This document shows, in pieces, positions 28,647-36,652 of a stretch of DNA of 64,000 nt (its first letter is position 1; the number at the start of each line of letters is the position of its first letter). A program made the position numbers and the translations under genes. The notes under the pieces were generated by a model. That model was not told the DNA's origin, did no database searches, and saw only the letters and a program-made list of their open reading frames with translations. Source of the DNA: Corynebacterium provencense (lineage in GTDB: Bacteria > Actinomycetota > Actinomycetes > Mycobacteriales > Mycobacteriaceae); NCBI GenBank assembly GCA_900049755.1, contig LT160593.1:32244-96243 (forward strand). Reading direction: 5' to 3'.

Positions 28647-29741
28647 GTGTCAGACACCCCGGTACCTGTGATGACGGCAGGAGGACCCGGTCTCCGGTTC
28701 CCCGGGAGGATCAGGGCGCTCCTGGCGGTAATTGTCGCGGTCACTGTCGCGGCAGCCGGAGCCCTCACCGCCTGCTCCTCCTCCGACGGTGACAGTGCGC
28801 CGGACGACAGGCGGGTCTTCGCCGACGCCGAAGAGGGAGCATTCCCGGTCACCGTCGACCATGCCTACGGAAGCACCACCGTCGAGGCCCAGCCGCAGCG
28901 GGTGGTGGTCGTCGGGTGGGCGGGCTCCGACCTCGCCGTGCAGCTCGGGACGGTACCGGTGGCGCAGGGGACCGCGGGTGGCGACGGAGAGAGTGCGGAA
29001 TACTACCCGTGGTTCCGCGAAGCCGTCGACGCACTGGGCGCTCCACTGCCCGCGACCGATCCGTCACTGGAACGTGGTGACGTGAACACTGAATTCGTCC
29101 TGGAGCAGAACCCCGACCTCATTCTCGCGGTGAACTCCGGGATCACGGAGGATGAGTACAGGAAGCTGTCAGACATCGCACCGACCGTGGCCTTCCCCGA
29201 CGAACCCTGGGCTACCTCGGCAGAAGATCATCTGGACATGGTCGCCAGGGCACTGGGGCGTCCTTCACAGGCAGAGAAGATCACGGGGGACCTGGACGCG
29301 AAAATCGCGGAGACCGCTGACAGTCACAGGGAACTCGACGGGAAGACCTTCCTCTACGGATTCCTTCCCGAGGACGGCCAGACCGTGATCTTCTCCGACC
29401 AGGATGCCCGGGTGAAGACACTCCAGAAACTCGGCCTGGTCGATTCCCCGGACCTCGGCAGGCTCGCCGCCGAGGCGGACGGTGCCTCCAGTTTCAACGT
29501 CTCGGTCGAGAAGCTGGTCGGCACGACCGCCGACCTGTACGTCACCGGTACCGACCGGGAGTCGTGGGACGAGACGCTCCGATCCAACCGTGCCTTCGCA
29601 TCCTGGGGGCCGGTCGGAGCAGGTCACACCGCGCTGATCACTGACAAGGACGTGAGCCTGGCGTTGTCGGTCTCCACACCGTTGAGTCTGGCGTGGGCGA
29701 TCGACGACATCGCCGACGTGTTGTCCGGGGCCGTCGGTTAG
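28647..29741 (+). CDS. Iron-siderophore ABC transporter substrate-binding lipoprotein 1
   Basis: About 364 residues from the GTG at 28647, chosen because GGAAGGA lies seven to ten bases upstream; an in-frame ATG at 28626 would add seven residues. A signal peptide ends in the lipobox 'GALTACSSS', so the protein is anchored on the outer face of the membrane. The mature part has the class III (FecB/BtuF-like) pattern: 'QPQRVVVVGWAGSDLAVQLGT', 'ERGDVNTEFVLEQNPDLILA' and 'TVAFPDEPWATSAED'. Its closest relative in the window is substrate-binding protein 3 (similar 'PWFRxxVD' and 'KLSxIAPTVA' segments). No permease is next to it, so it probably shares the downstream FecCD pair. Confidence 0.88.
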   Translation: MSDTPVPVMTAGGPGLRFPGRIRALLAVIVAVTVAAAGALTACSSSDGDSAPDDRRVFADAEEGAFPVTVDHAYGSTTVEAQPQRVVVVGWAGSDLAVQLGTVPVAQGTAGGDGESAEYYPWFREAVDALGAPLPATDPSLERGDVNTEFVLEQNPDLILAVNSGITEDEYRKLSDIAPTVAFPDEPWATSAEDHLDMVARALGRPSQAEKITGDLDAKIAETADSHRELDGKTFLYGFLPEDGQTVIFSDQDARVKTLQKLGLVDSPDLGRLAAEADGASSFNVSVEKLVGTTADLYVTGTDRESWDETLRSNRAFASWGPVGAGHTALITDKDVSLALSVSTPLSLAWAIDDIADVLSGAVG

Positions 29742-29793
29742 CCGGAAAGCGGGCGGCCATGGTCCGTCCGCGGATGAAAAGTGCACGCCAGAC

Positions 29794-29812
29794 CGGGGTG
29801 AGCCTACCTGGG
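29794..29812 (+). promoter_or_regulatory. Candidate iron box upstream of siderophore-binding protein 2
   Basis: CGGGGTGAGCCTACCTGGG carries GGTxAGCCTxACCT spacing close to the DtxR consensus, with one base missing in the right arm. It lies 55 bases before the ATG. Confidence 0.4.
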
Positions 29813-29816
29813 CTCT

Positions 29817-29844
29817 CCTGAAACAGAGATCCTGAAACAGAGAT
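29817..29844. repeat. 14-bp tandem duplication in the leader of siderophore-binding protein 2
   Basis: CCTGAAACAGAGAT is present twice in direct succession, between the candidate iron box and the ribosome-binding region. It changes the leader length but has no recognised function. Confidence 0.75.
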
Positions 29845-29866
29845 CCTCCGACCGAGAGAGAATGTC

Positions 29867-30862
29867 ATGAACCTCCGTCAACTCACGACGGTCCGCGCCC
29901 GCCGTGTCCGCCGCACTGTAATGACTCTGGCAGCCACCATCGGCGTCCTCGCGGCGTCGGCCTGCAGTTCCGGTGGCAACAATGCCGGAGGTGACACAGC
30001 CACGCGCACCGTTGCCAGTGCATACGGTGACATCGAGGTGCCGGAGGATCCGGAGCGGGTGGTTGCGGTCACCTATGACACTCCGCTGCAGCTCAGGTCT
30101 CTCGGAATCACCCCGGTCGCCACCCTTGACTATTCAATGTCGGGAGACGGGCTCACTGAGGAGCAGCAGAGGTATCTTGCTGCACCGGATTCGGTCGGGA
30201 GTGCCGGATCACTGGATTTCGAGGCTGTGGCGAAAGCCGAACCGGATCTCATCGTGGGCGACGCCATGGCTCTCGGGGACGGGGACTACGAGCGGCTCGC
30301 GGCCATTGCGCCGACAGTTCTGGTCCGCACAGGAAACTGGGGAGACTGGCAGGGTGTCACGGCCGGAATCGCAGAGGCCGTAGGGAGAACGGGAGAGCTT
30401 TCCGAAGGGAAGAAGCGATACGAACAGCATCTTGCCGAGCTCGGCGAGAAGTACCGTGACGTGCTGGAGGACACGACTTTCGCGTCTGTCGCGCCGATGG
30501 ATGAGAACAGTTTTGCCGTGCACTATCCCACTGGTCCGGCAGGTGCTGTCTACCGGGAGATCGGTATGCGGACGGCATCGTCGATTCCGTCCGGAGACTT
30601 TCCCAACGGATGGGAGAAATACTCGGATGAGAGGATCACTGACGTGCTGGGAGAGGCTGACGTCGTCATTGTTCCCGCGGGACCCGACGGCAGTGTCCTT
30701 ACGGATGTTGCATCGTTGACGGACAATGTCCAGTTCCAGAACCTCAGGGCAGCGAAAGAAGAGAAGGTGTTCGGGGTATTCGTACAGATCACGGATTATT
30801 CGACGGCAGAGAGTTTCTTGAGCGCTGTCGAGAAATCCGTGCTCAGACCCCTGCAGGAGTGA
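29867..30862 (+). CDS. Iron-siderophore ABC transporter substrate-binding lipoprotein 2
   Basis: A 331-residue lipoprotein with signal peptide and lipobox 'VLAASACSSGG'. The mature sequence 'VEDPERVVAVTY'-like start ('PEDPERVVAVTYDTPLQL'), 'AKAEPDLIVGDAM' and 'IAPTVLVRTGNWGDW' fit the class III siderophore-binding family. It differs clearly from the other two binding proteins, resembling more those for 'D(T/S)xLxLGxxPVA' ligands. It has visibly more A/T at third positions than its neighbours, suggesting separate origin. It shares no permease of its own. A ligand cannot be inferred. Confidence 0.85.
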   Translation: MNLRQLTTVRARRVRRTVMTLAATIGVLAASACSSGGNNAGGDTATRTVASAYGDIEVPEDPERVVAVTYDTPLQLRSLGITPVATLDYSMSGDGLTEEQQRYLAAPDSVGSAGSLDFEAVAKAEPDLIVGDAMALGDGDYERLAAIAPTVLVRTGNWGDWQGVTAGIAEAVGRTGELSEGKKRYEQHLAELGEKYRDVLEDTTFASVAPMDENSFAVHYPTGPAGAVYREIGMRTASSIPSGDFPNGWEKYSDERITDVLGEADVVIVPAGPDGSVLTDVASLTDNVQFQNLRAAKEEKVFGVFVQITDYSTAESFLSAVEKSVLRPLQE

Positions 30863-31185
30863 CAGCTTCCGTTCCCCGGCCGAACTGGTGGTCCCCGACC
30901 ACCTCCTCTCCGCCGGTGAGCTGACGCGGAGGTGCCGGCAGGAGTCCCTCTGACAAAGATGGCGAATGTGATGGACGCCTCGGCCCGGATGGCTTTCCGT
31001 ACCTGCGGCAACTGTGGATCGGTCAGTGTCTCCGGATGCATGTGCCGTGCCCGCCACGCCGCCGCACCTGTCCGCTGCGCGAAGATTCCGCCGGGTAGGG
31101 TTGCCTCACTGAACATGGCGTAGACGGCCCGGGGAATACGGTGCCGTGACACCTCCGCCACATGACGAGAGGCTGACAGAAGCAC
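30863..31185. other. Intergenic region upstream of the siderophore-interacting protein
   Basis: About 320 bases. It contains a good candidate iron box at 31095-31113. A minus-strand open frame from an ATG at 31116, which would start inside that box, encodes residues such as 'LPQVRKAIRAEASITFAIFV' and looks somewhat protein-like, but it has no recognisable domain and its end runs into the upstream coding sequence. I do not call it as a gene. It could be a small remnant or antisense frame. Confidence 0.4.
31095..31113 (+). promoter_or_regulatory. Candidate DtxR/IdeR iron box upstream of SIP gene
   Basis: GTAGGGTTGCCTCACTGAA matches 13 of 19 positions of TTAGGTTAGCCTAACCTAA, the best match in the window. 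It lies 72 bases before the siderophore-interacting protein start and would allow iron-dependent repression of that gene and the AraC gene behind it. Confidence 0.5.
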
Positions 31186-32091
31186 ATGACCAGCAGTGAT
31201 GAAAAGTACCCTGCCGACTATGTTCCCCGTGTCCACCGTGCAGGGGTTCTGGCCGTGACCAGGGTGGGGACCGCGATGGTGCGTGTCACCCTCGGCGGAA
31301 CGGACATGGCGGACTATCCGACGACCGGTGTCGGTGACGAGTGGATCCGGATCTTCTTCCCTGACTCGCCGGCAGAGCCTGTCCGTCTTCCGGAACTGCA
31401 GGGCCGGGGCTGGGTGTACGACGAGGGGGTGGAGCCGTCTGAGATGCGCACCTACACGGTCAGGGCCTGGCGGGCAGGGGAGATTGACGTGGACTTCGTC
31501 GTCCACGGCGACGGTGTCGCCACCACCTGGGCCACGACCGTGGAAACAGGTGGCGAGGTCGGCCTCACCCCACCGGTCGGCGTCTACGACCGTCCTCCTG
31601 AGGCCACCCGCCAGGTGCTCTTCTGCGACGAACCAGGTCTTCCCGCGGCACTCCGGATCATCGAGACCGCTCCGGCCACAGTGTCCTCGGTACTGGTGTG
31701 CGAAGTCCGTGCCGAAGGCTACGGGATAGTCCCGTCCAGAGATGACGTCGAGTGCATCTGGCTCCCCGGTTCCGGCAACGGTGTCGCGGAAAGCAGGATC
31801 CCTGACGTCCTCTCCGACATGGAGATCACCGGTCAGGACGCCGTGTGGGCGGCGACGGAGACCCGAACCTCGCGCGCGGTCCGGAAGATCCTGCGCCGGG
31901 ACAAGGGCCTGGCCAGGGGAGCTGCAACGACGATGGGCTACTGGATCCACGACTCCGAACAGTGGCGTGCGACCTGGGACGCCCTCGGTCCCGACTTCGC
32001 CGACAAGGTCCGGGACATCTTCGACAGTGACCTCGATGACGACGAGAAGACCGCGGTCGTCGACGAACTCTACGGGAGCAGGGGACTGTGA
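31186..32091 (+). CDS. Siderophore-interacting FAD-binding protein
   Basis: A 301-residue cytoplasmic ferric-siderophore reductase. The FAD-binding region is 'EMRTYTVRAWRAGEIDVDFVVHG' (RxYTxR pattern, about residues 86-108). A SIP-type C-terminal domain follows, with 'LFCDEPGLPAALRIIE' and 'AVWAATETRTSRAVRKIL', the W-A-A/G-E segment near the NAD(P)H site. It releases iron from imported siderophores. The ATG at 31186 is clear. Its end overlaps the AraC-family gene by four bases. In mycobacteria the same domain is fused to the ABC protein IrtA; here it is a separate gene near an exporter-fold ABC pair. Confidence 0.93.
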   Translation: MTSSDEKYPADYVPRVHRAGVLAVTRVGTAMVRVTLGGTDMADYPTTGVGDEWIRIFFPDSPAEPVRLPELQGRGWVYDEGVEPSEMRTYTVRAWRAGEIDVDFVVHGDGVATTWATTVETGGEVGLTPPVGVYDRPPEATRQVLFCDEPGLPAALRIIETAPATVSSVLVCEVRAEGYGIVPSRDDVECIWLPGSGNGVAESRIPDVLSDMEITGQDAVWAATETRTSRAVRKILRRDKGLARGAATTMGYWIHDSEQWRATWDALGPDFADKVRDIFDSDLDDDEKTAVVDELYGSRGL

Positions 32092-32942
32092 CCGCCGCAG
32101 TGACCGGTGCCTCCTTCCGGGGCGCCGGGGACGCCGGGGGCACCGGGGACGCCGGAGGTGCCGGGAGTTCAGGCGATGCGAGGGATGCGCTCATTCCGGG
32201 TGACTACCTGTTCACCCTGCGGGAACTGCGCTACCCCAGTCCCCTGGAACCTGAACTGTGCACCGGCCGGACCCACCGTCACGACAACCATCATGTGGTG
32301 TTCTTCTCGGTACGCGGTACCGCGCACGTGGACATCCGGGGCAACCGCCACCATCTTCCCCCCGGACTCGGACTGTTCGTACCGGCTTCAGTGGAGCATG
32401 TCTCGGACACTTCGGAGGACAGCACCCTCACCGCCGTGTACGTCCGGCCGTCAGCCTGGCAGGGCCCGGCCGGTGCTGTCCGGGATGTCACGGTCAACAC
32501 GGCGACACGGGAACTGCTCCTGCACCTGGCCTACCGGGGAATGTCACGGCAACAGCGGTTCCGTGCCCAACGCCTGTGCCTGGAGTTCATGGCCGAGCCC
32601 GGGGCTCCGGGACTGGAACTGCCGTTGCCACGCAGTCCGCTGATCCAGCCGATCACCCGTCAGCTGCTCGAACACCCGGAGGACGCCCGTTCCCTCGATG
32701 ACTGGGCGTGGCTGCTCGCCACGTCCGGTCGGACCATCGCCCGCGCCTTCCGGTCCGACACCGGGATGACGTTCAGTGAATGGCGGACTGTGGCCCGTAT
32801 GTCCGCCGCCGTGCGGTTGCTGGGTGAGGGAACACCGGTCGGCACGGTGTCCCGCAGGGTCGGCTACACCAGTCCGAGTGCCTTCGCCACAGCGTTGAAG
32901 AGGATCACCGGCCGTGGCCCACAGGACTTCCGGACCCGGTGA
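32088..32942 (+). CDS. AraC-family transcriptional regulator
   Basis: A 284-residue regulator starting at a GTG at 32088, overlapping the SIP gene (GTGA). After a low-complexity G/A/D stretch (residues 10-28) there is a cupin-type sensing domain: 'HRHDNHHVVFFSVRGTAHVD', 'LPPGLGLFVPASVEHVSDT'. The C-terminal double helix-turn-helix includes 'WAWLLATSGRTIARAFRSD' and 'TVSRRVGYTSPSAFATALKR', the typical AraC second-helix pattern. It probably controls uptake genes of this block in response to a siderophore or iron state; that is inferred from coupling. Confidence 0.9.
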   Translation: MTAAVTGASFRGAGDAGGTGDAGGAGSSGDARDALIPGDYLFTLRELRYPSPLEPELCTGRTHRHDNHHVVFFSVRGTAHVDIRGNRHHLPPGLGLFVPASVEHVSDTSEDSTLTAVYVRPSAWQGPAGAVRDVTVNTATRELLLHLAYRGMSRQQRFRAQRLCLEFMAEPGAPGLELPLPRSPLIQPITRQLLEHPEDARSLDDWAWLLATSGRTIARAFRSDTGMTFSEWRTVARMSAAVRLLGEGTPVGTVSRRVGYTSPSAFATALKRITGRGPQDFRTR

Positions 32943-33038
32943 CAGGCGTGACGGCGGTCCCGTCAGACTCCGTGACGCACTGTCCGCTGAGCGAAGAATC
33001 CTGTCGTCCACCAGTGTGGACGCACTTCTACTGTCGAC

Positions 33039-33057
33039 CAAGGTGACCCTGGCCTGA
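33039..33057 (+). promoter_or_regulatory. Candidate DtxR/IdeR iron box upstream of siderophore-binding protein 3
   Basis: CAAGGTGACCCTGGCCTGA matches 12 of 19 consensus positions with both arms recognisable. It lies 31 bases before the ATG at 33089, so a bound repressor would overlap the transcription start. Confidence 0.5.
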
Positions 33058-33088
33058 CATGGCGGGGGCTTTCAGCAGAGGAGTGGAC

Positions 33089-34186
33089 ATGGCAACAGTG
33101 AAACTGCGACGCACGGCGTCCATGTGGCGTACGGCCGCGGCGGGAGTTCTCGCGGCGGTGACCCTGGGCGCGGCAGTGGCGTGCTCGTCCGGCGACGACG
33201 GGGACAGTGCCGCCGGTACATCCGGGGAGTCCGGCGACGGGAACTTCCCCGTCACCGTGGGGCACGTCTACGGTGAGACGGAGATTCCGGAGAAGCCGGA
33301 GCGGGTCGTGACGATCGGGTGGATCACCCACGACATCGTCGCCGCGCTCGGTACGGCTCCGGTAGGGGTCGACGAAACCTGGGGCGGGGACGACGAGGGC
33401 TTCACCCCGTGGTTCCGCCACCAGGTCCAGGATGTCCTCGGCGCGGACATGCCGGAGACGACGAACAGGGACGACGGCACGACAGACATCGAGAAGATCG
33501 CCACCCTGAAACCCGATCTCATCCTCGCCCCTCATTCGGGCGTCACCGCCGACGACTACAGCAAGCTCAGCAGCATCGCGCCCACGGTCGCCTACCAGGA
33601 GAAACCGTGGCAGTCGGGGAACTGGCAGGACCTCACCCGTACGGTGGCGAAGGCACTGGGGGAGGACGCCAGGGCCACCGAACTGATCTCCGAGACCGGG
33701 GACGCCATGGCCGCGGAGGCGGCGAAGCATCCGCAGCTGGCGGGTAAGAACTTCCTCTACGGGCTCACCCTGCCCCCGGAGGGCTCCTCGAGCATCGGCA
33801 TCTACGTGTCCGGGGATCCTCGGGTGGCGTTCCTACGGGAGTTCGGGCTGGTGGACAGCCCCAGCCTGAAGACAGATCTCAATGTGGAGGACGCGGACTC
33901 CTTCTACGGGGACATCAGTCTCGAGAACCTGCAGCGGGTGAAGACTGACCTCTTTGTCGGATGGTCCGGCGGGCACGACGAGACCGAGGACACGCTCGAC
34001 AATCCCGCGGTGGCCAGGTGGGAGCCGATCAAGAGCGGTCACTACTACCTGATCGAGGACGAGACCCTGGCGTCGGCGACCAACGCGCCCAGTCCCCTGA
34101 GTATCCGATGGTCGCTCGACCAGGGATTCCTTGATGATCTGGCCTCGGCCGTCGACGGGGGTGCGGTGGTCCGCCCAGCCCGGTGA
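33089..34186 (+). CDS. Iron-siderophore ABC transporter substrate-binding lipoprotein 3
   Basis: About 365 residues from the ATG at 33089, chosen for its AGAGGAG ribosome-binding site. Signal peptide with lipobox 'GAAVACSSGDD'. Mature features are 'KPERVVTIGWITHDIVAALGT', 'KIATLKPDLILAPHSGVTADDYSKL' and 'IAPTVAYQEKPWQSGNWQD', typical of class III siderophore-binding proteins. It is a paralogue of binding protein 1. It directly precedes the permease-permease-ATPase genes, so it is probably the cognate partner. Confidence 0.9.
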   Translation: MATVKLRRTASMWRTAAAGVLAAVTLGAAVACSSGDDGDSAAGTSGESGDGNFPVTVGHVYGETEIPEKPERVVTIGWITHDIVAALGTAPVGVDETWGGDDEGFTPWFRHQVQDVLGADMPETTNRDDGTTDIEKIATLKPDLILAPHSGVTADDYSKLSSIAPTVAYQEKPWQSGNWQDLTRTVAKALGEDARATELISETGDAMAAEAAKHPQLAGKNFLYGLTLPPEGSSSIGIYVSGDPRVAFLREFGLVDSPSLKTDLNVEDADSFYGDISLENLQRVKTDLFVGWSGGHDETEDTLDNPAVARWEPIKSGHYYLIEDETLASATNAPSPLSIRWSLDQGFLDDLASAVDGGAVVRPAR

Positions 34187-34285
34187 CCTCGACCCCTGCG
34201 GGGCGGACCGCGGTGTGTGGAGCACCCGACCGACGCCGGAACAGGTCAAGAATCCGTCACTTCCGGACAACTGAATGTTCGGAGG

Positions 34286-34304
34286 AGAGGCTAGGCTACG
34301 AAGC
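34286..34304 (+). promoter_or_regulatory. Weak candidate iron box upstream of the FecCD permease operon
   Basis: AGAGGCTAGGCTACGAAGC has the central GGxTAGGCTA of the DtxR consensus but a poor right arm (10 of 19 positions). It is 124 bases before the first permease start. Confidence 0.3.
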
Positions 34305-34323
34305 CGGTAAGAATGCCCTGAAT

Positions 34324-34363
34324 CACCACCTGCTCCACCACCTGCTCCACCACCTGCTCCACC
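34324..34363. repeat. 12-bp tandem repeat (3.3 copies) before the permease operon
   Basis: CACCACCTGCTC is repeated three times exactly, followed by a partial unit. It lies in the 241-base gap before the permease gene. Because the unit is 12 bases it could be read as a repeated four-residue peptide, but no credible gene spans it. Confidence 0.8.
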
Positions 34364-34427
34364 GTCGGCGACAACCACCTGTGAACAGCGCCGGCGACAA
34401 CCGTACCGAGACTGACGACAGACAGAG

Positions 34428-35546
34428 ATGACACATCTGACCACCGACGCCCCACCGGACCCCGGCCCGGACGAGAACTCCGGCGGCACATCCGCTACCA
34501 CCGGTACTGACCCTGATACCGGCGGCGGAGGTCGCCGGGACAGAGGCATCAACGCCCGGCGTGCCCTGGGGCTGATCGTGCTTGTCGTGGCACTGGCACT
34601 GGCCTTCCTCGCCAGTCTCGCCCATGGTGCCAACCCGATCCCCTACGCCGATGTCTGGGACGCCATCTGGCACCGCGGTGAGAACGAGGCGTCCTGGATC
34701 GTCTGGGACCAGCGCCTGCCGCGCACCGTCATCGGCATCCTCACCGGAGCAGCTTTCGCGCTGGCAGGTGCACTGATCCAGGCACTGACCAGGAATCCGT
34801 TGGCGGACGCCGGGATCCTCGGCGTGAACGCCGGCGCCGGACTGGCGGTGACCGTCGGCGTGGGCGTCCTCGGGATCTCGGGGATCACCCAGTACATCTG
34901 GTTCGCCTTCCTCGGGGCCGCGGGGACGACAGTGCTCGTCTATGTCATCGGCGTCGCCGGAGGCGGCAGAGGAGCCAACCCGGCCACCCTGGTGCTCGCC
35001 GGTGTCGCCCTCGGTGCCGTGTTCGGAGGAGTCACCAGCTTCCTCACCCTCATCGACCCCGACACTTTCGAGTCGATCCGTAACTGGAACCTCGGTTCGG
35101 TGGCTCGGACCTCGCTGGAGGACGCGCGTTTCGTCATCCCGTTCCTGCTGCTCGGGTTCGTTCTCGCCGTGCTGGTGGCCACCGACCTGAACTCGATCGC
35201 CCTGGGTGACGACCTGGCCGCCTCCCTGGGAACCAGGGTGGTCAGGGCCCGTGTGGTCACCGTCGTAGCGGTCACAGTGCTCGCCGGCGGAGCGACCGCC
35301 CTGACCGGGGGCATCGGATTCGTGGGCCTGATGGTGCCCCATGTGGTGCGCTGGATCGTGGGCCCCGACCAGAGATGGATCTTCTTCTACTGTCTGCTGG
35401 GCGGACCCGTGATGGTCCTGCTGGCAGACACGCTCGGACGCGTCATCGCCCGTCCCGGTGAGATCGAGGTCGGCATCCTCACCGCCGTCATCGGTGCACC
35501 CGTCCTCATCGCGCTGGTCCGCCGGAAGAATGCGAGTGGTCTGTGA
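34428..35546 (+). CDS. FecCD-type siderophore ABC permease 1
   Basis: A 372-residue permease with a cytoplasmic N-terminal tail rich in P, G and T, then about nine or ten membrane helices. Conserved family segments are 'RLPRTVIGILTGAAFALAGALIQALTRNPLADAGILGVNAGA' region (residues 98-140), and 'LGDDLAASLGTRV' just before the last helices, which contacts the ATPase. It forms a heterodimer with the next gene product, with which it shares a four-base overlap. The substrate is a ferric siderophore by context. Confidence 0.92.
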   Translation: MTHLTTDAPPDPGPDENSGGTSATTGTDPDTGGGGRRDRGINARRALGLIVLVVALALAFLASLAHGANPIPYADVWDAIWHRGENEASWIVWDQRLPRTVIGILTGAAFALAGALIQALTRNPLADAGILGVNAGAGLAVTVGVGVLGISGITQYIWFAFLGAAGTTVLVYVIGVAGGGRGANPATLVLAGVALGAVFGGVTSFLTLIDPDTFESIRNWNLGSVARTSLEDARFVIPFLLLGFVLAVLVATDLNSIALGDDLAASLGTRVVRARVVTVVAVTVLAGGATALTGGIGFVGLMVPHVVRWIVGPDQRWIFFYCLLGGPVMVLLADTLGRVIARPGEIEVGILTAVIGAPVLIALVRRKNASGL

Positions 35547-36652
35547 GTATCAGAGAGAGAATCAGGAACCACACCGGAGAATCCGGGATCGACTTCGGCT
35601 ACCGCACCGTCGTTGTCCGTACCCCCCGGACCAGTGGCAGGGTCCATGTCCGTCTCGTGGTCGTCGCCGTGTCCTTCCTCGTCGCCGCCGCCGTACTCGC
35701 GGTCGTGGCCATCGGCATCGGCGACTACCCGCTGAATCCCTGGCAGATCACCCGTGCGATCTTCGGCGACCCGGAGACCCGCTTCCACCGCATCGTCGTC
35801 GTGGAGTGGAGGATGCCCGTCGCCATCTCGGCGGTTGTCTTCGGGGCGCTGCTCGGCATCGGCGGGGCGGTATTCCAGTCGATGACGCGGAACCCGCTGG
35901 GCTCCCCGGACATCATCGGGTTCGACGCCGGCTCCTACACCGCCGTCACCCTGTGCATGCTCGCGTTCGGGGCGACCGCCTACTGGGACGTCGCCTTCGC
36001 CGCCATCATCGGGGGAATCATCACGGCGGGCATCGTCTTCCTCCTGGCGCGGAAGAACCGGAAGGTCGAGAGTTTCCGCCTCATCATCGTCGGTATCGGC
36101 GTCTCGGCCACGCTCGGCTCCCTGAACAGTTACCTGATCACCCGCGCCGATGTCGAGGACGCCATGATGGTCGGCTTCTGGTCCGCCGGTTCAATCAACC
36201 GGGTGACCTGGAACTCCCTGGTTCCGGTGCTCGTGCTCGCCGTTGTCGTCCTCGCCGGTGTGGCACTGCTCGCACCGTCACTGCGGCAGATGGAACTCGG
36301 GGATGACGCCGCCACCACCCAGGGAATCAACGTGGAACGGACACGACTGCTGCTCATGGTCTTCGGCGTCGCCACGACAGCGCTCGTCACCGCCGCAGCC
36401 GGACCCATCAGCTTCATCGCGCTGGTCGCCCCGCAACTGGCACGGCGCATCGCGGGGACCCCGGGGGTGACGGTGCTCGGTGCCGCGGCGGTGGGGGCGG
36501 CCCTGCTCACGTTCGCCCACTTCCTGTCCCTGGTGATCGCACAGTTCTACCGGTCCATCCCCGTCGGACTGCTGACAGTGTCCGTCGGCGGTATCTACAT
36601 GATCTGGCTGCTGATCCGCGAGGCACGGGTCCAGTACGGGACGCCGAAATGA
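35543..36652 (+). CDS. FecCD-type siderophore ABC permease 2
   Basis: A 369-residue permease starting at a GTG at 35543 in the stop region of permease 1. The family hallmarks are 'EWRMPVAISAVVFGALLGIGGAVFQ' and 'SMTRNPLGSPDIIGFDAG', followed by 'MELGDDAATTQGINVERTR' (ATPase-contact loop) and 'GPISFIALVAPQLARRIAG'. It overlaps the ATPase gene by four bases. Together with permease 1 it makes the channel of the siderophore importer. Confidence 0.92.
   Translation: MSIRERIRNHTGESGIDFGYRTVVVRTPRTSGRVHVRLVVVAVSFLVAAAVLAVVAIGIGDYPLNPWQITRAIFGDPETRFHRIVVVEWRMPVAISAVVFGALLGIGGAVFQSMTRNPLGSPDIIGFDAGSYTAVTLCMLAFGATAYWDVAFAAIIGGIITAGIVFLLARKNRKVESFRLIIVGIGVSATLGSLNSYLITRADVEDAMMVGFWSAGSINRVTWNSLVPVLVLAVVVLAGVALLAPSLRQMELGDDAATTQGINVERTRLLLMVFGVATTALVTAAAGPISFIALVAPQLARRIAGTPGVTVLGAAAVGAALLTFAHFLSLVIAQFYRSIPVGLLTVSVGGIYMIWLLIREARVQYGTPK

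Noticed and set aside
30932..31123. A 63-codon plus-strand frame with several cysteines (GNCGSVSVSGCMC)
   Set aside because: It would cover the iron box region, has no homology I recognise and no ribosome-binding site.
34183..34431. An 82-codon frame with an HHLLHHLLHHLLH segment
   Set aside because: The histidine-leucine pattern comes from the 12-bp tandem repeat, there is no good ribosome-binding site, and the frame overlaps two real genes.
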